Below are positions 63,059 to 64,000 of a stretch of 64,000 nucleotides of DNA, piece after piece. Within the stretch, counting starts at the first letter, position 1. Every line of letters starts with the position of its first letter. The notes under the pieces were generated by a model. That model searched no databases. It was not told the origin of the DNA and saw only the letters and a list, made by a program, of their open reading frames with translations. The position numbers and the translations under genes were made by a program. Source of the stretch: CAVTJL01 sp963735065 (GTDB taxonomy: Bacteria; Pseudomonadota; Alphaproteobacteria; Geminicoccales; Geminicoccaceae); assembly GCA_963735065.1 (NCBI GenBank), contig CAVTJL010000001.1:1-64000 (forward strand). The letters run 5' to 3'.

Positions 63059-64000
63059 ATGTACATCGCCGGTGAGGAAGAGATCGAGGCCATCGCCAAG
63101 GTGATCAGGGCCGGGGCCCTGTTCCGCTACGGCGTGGGCAGCGAGTGCGACCGCTTCGAGGAGCGCTACGCCAACTATCTGGGCTGCAAGCATTTCGCGC
63201 TGGCCGCCAGCGGCAGCAACGCGCTCGCCGCCGCGATGATGGCCGTGGGCCTGGGCCCGGGCGACGAGGTGCTGATCCCCGCCCACACCTACATGGCGAC
63301 CGCGACCTCGGTGCTGGCGGTGGGCGCCATCCCGATCATCGTCGACATCGACGAGACGCTGACCATCGACCCCGACGCCGTCGAGGCCGCGATCGGCCCC
63401 CGCACCCGTGCCGTGGTGCCCGTCCACATGTGGGGCACCACCTGCGACATGGACGCCATCATGGCGATCGCCAGGCGCCACAAGCTCCTCGTCATCGAGG
63501 ATGCCTGCCAGGGCGTCGGCGGCGGCTATGAGGGCCGCAGGCTCGGCACGATCGGCGACATCGGCGCCTTCAGCTTCAACTACTACAAGAACATGACCGC
63601 CGGCGAGGGCGGCGGCGTGGCCGTCAACGACGATGCCACGGCCGAGCGCGCCCGCTGCGCCATCGACCCCTGCCACTTCTACTGGCACGGCCGCCAGGAC
63701 GGGGTGAAGCCCTTCGCCGGCAACGGTGCCCGCGCCTCGGAGCTGATGGGTGCCATGCTCAACGTCCAGCTCGACCGGCTCCCGGGCATGATCGAGACGA
63801 TGCGCGCCGAGCGGAACAAGATCCTGGCCGGCACCGCCCATCTGGGCAATCTCGGCCTCAAGCCGGCACCGCTCAACAGCCCCGACCACGACTGCGCCAC
63901 CCAGGTCTTTTATTCGTTCCCCTCGGCGGAGGCGGCGACGCAGTTCACGAAGATCTTCCCGAGCGTGATCGCGGGCAAGACCGGGCGCCACACCTACACC
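63059..64000 (+). CDS. DegT/DnrJ/EryC1/StrS-family aminotransferase, cut by window end
   Basis: ATG 63059 (AGGAGGAGCC upstream) opens a frame that runs unbroken to the window edge, 314 residues so far. The pattern is that of sugar and cyclitol aminotransferases: HFALAASGSNALAAAMMAVG, DEVLIPAHTYMATATSVLAV, VVPVHMWGTTCDMDAIMAIA and LVIEDACQGVGGGYEG (cofactor aspartate). The PLP lysine is in FSFNYYKNMTAGEGG (~180). These enzymes transaminate keto sugars or scyllo-inosose-like cyclitols. With Gfo/Idh and the sugar importer this hints at inositol or amino-sugar metabolism. About 60-100 residues probably lie beyond the window. Confidence 0.9.
   Translation, partial: MYIAGEEEIEAIAKVIRAGALFRYGVGSECDRFEERYANYLGCKHFALAASGSNALAAAMMAVGLGPGDEVLIPAHTYMATATSVLAVGAIPIIVDIDETLTIDPDAVEAAIGPRTRAVVPVHMWGTTCDMDAIMAIARRHKLLVIEDACQGVGGGYEGRRLGTIGDIGAFSFNYYKNMTAGEGGGVAVNDDATAERARCAIDPCHFYWHGRQDGVKPFAGNGARASELMGAMLNVQLDRLPGMIETMRAERNKILAGTAHLGNLGLKPAPLNSPDHDCATQVFYSFPSAEAATQFTKIFPSVIAGKTGRHTYT

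Overview
The window is GC-rich DNA (roughly two thirds G+C). It is dense with ABC transporters and sugar, polyol and amide catabolism genes. The alphaproteobacterial-type initiator-tRNA 3' end, codon use and gene families suggest a free-living alphaproteobacterium (Rhodospirillales- or Hyphomicrobiales-like). This is inference; there is no rRNA in the window to settle it.

Left part (1-7.4 kb): a decayed mobile zone. It starts with the end of a GMC oxidoreductase and an IclR regulator, both frameshifted. A 46-nt 3' fragment of initiator tRNA-Met follows, beside a broken tyrosine recombinase, which is the signature of an integrated element. Next come tRNA-Asp, a half-length HU-like gene, two degraded small genes and a fragment of a conjugative-element module (TIGR03747 membrane protein, TraD coupling ATPase, PFL_4695-family protein).

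7.5-19.6 kb: AraC regulator with an M20 amidohydrolase; DoxX; GNAT; a PIN/RHH toxin-antitoxin pair with a palindromic operator; a MocR regulator between two PLP enzymes; a cation/proton antiporter with a decayed partial second copy; a HigA-like regulator; and a lower-GC hypothetical gene with a HEPN-like motif.

19.7-35 kb, minus strand: an amide-utilisation operon (Urt-like SBP, two permeases, two ATPases, amidase) followed by a polyol block (GlpD-like dehydrogenase, HutC-type GntR, FGGY kinase, SBP, two permeases, ATPase). A diverged copy of the amidase 3' end lies just past the last gene of the polyol block, so the block sits between two copies of the same 230 bp.

35.4-44.5 kb: a dipeptide-type ABC operon, a class III nucleotide cyclase, a DUF4145-like protein, GNAT and a small membrane protein. 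44.5-51.6 kb, minus strand: a sugar-acid cluster with a MalEFGK-type transporter and two enolase-superfamily dehydratases, facing a divergent FCD GntR regulator.

52.6-64 kb: an unusual protein joining a winged helix-turn-helix to a complete solute-binding-protein domain without a signal peptide. It is divergent from a sugar module (Gfo/Idh dehydrogenase, SBP, RbsA-type ATPase, two permeases, flavin monooxygenase), then a LacI regulator with a perfect palindrome upstream and a DegT-type aminotransferase cut by the window end.

At least twelve one-base frameshifts break otherwise well-conserved genes. Nearly all are +1 insertions, so many 'pseudogenes' here may be assembly errors and should be checked before the genes are written off.
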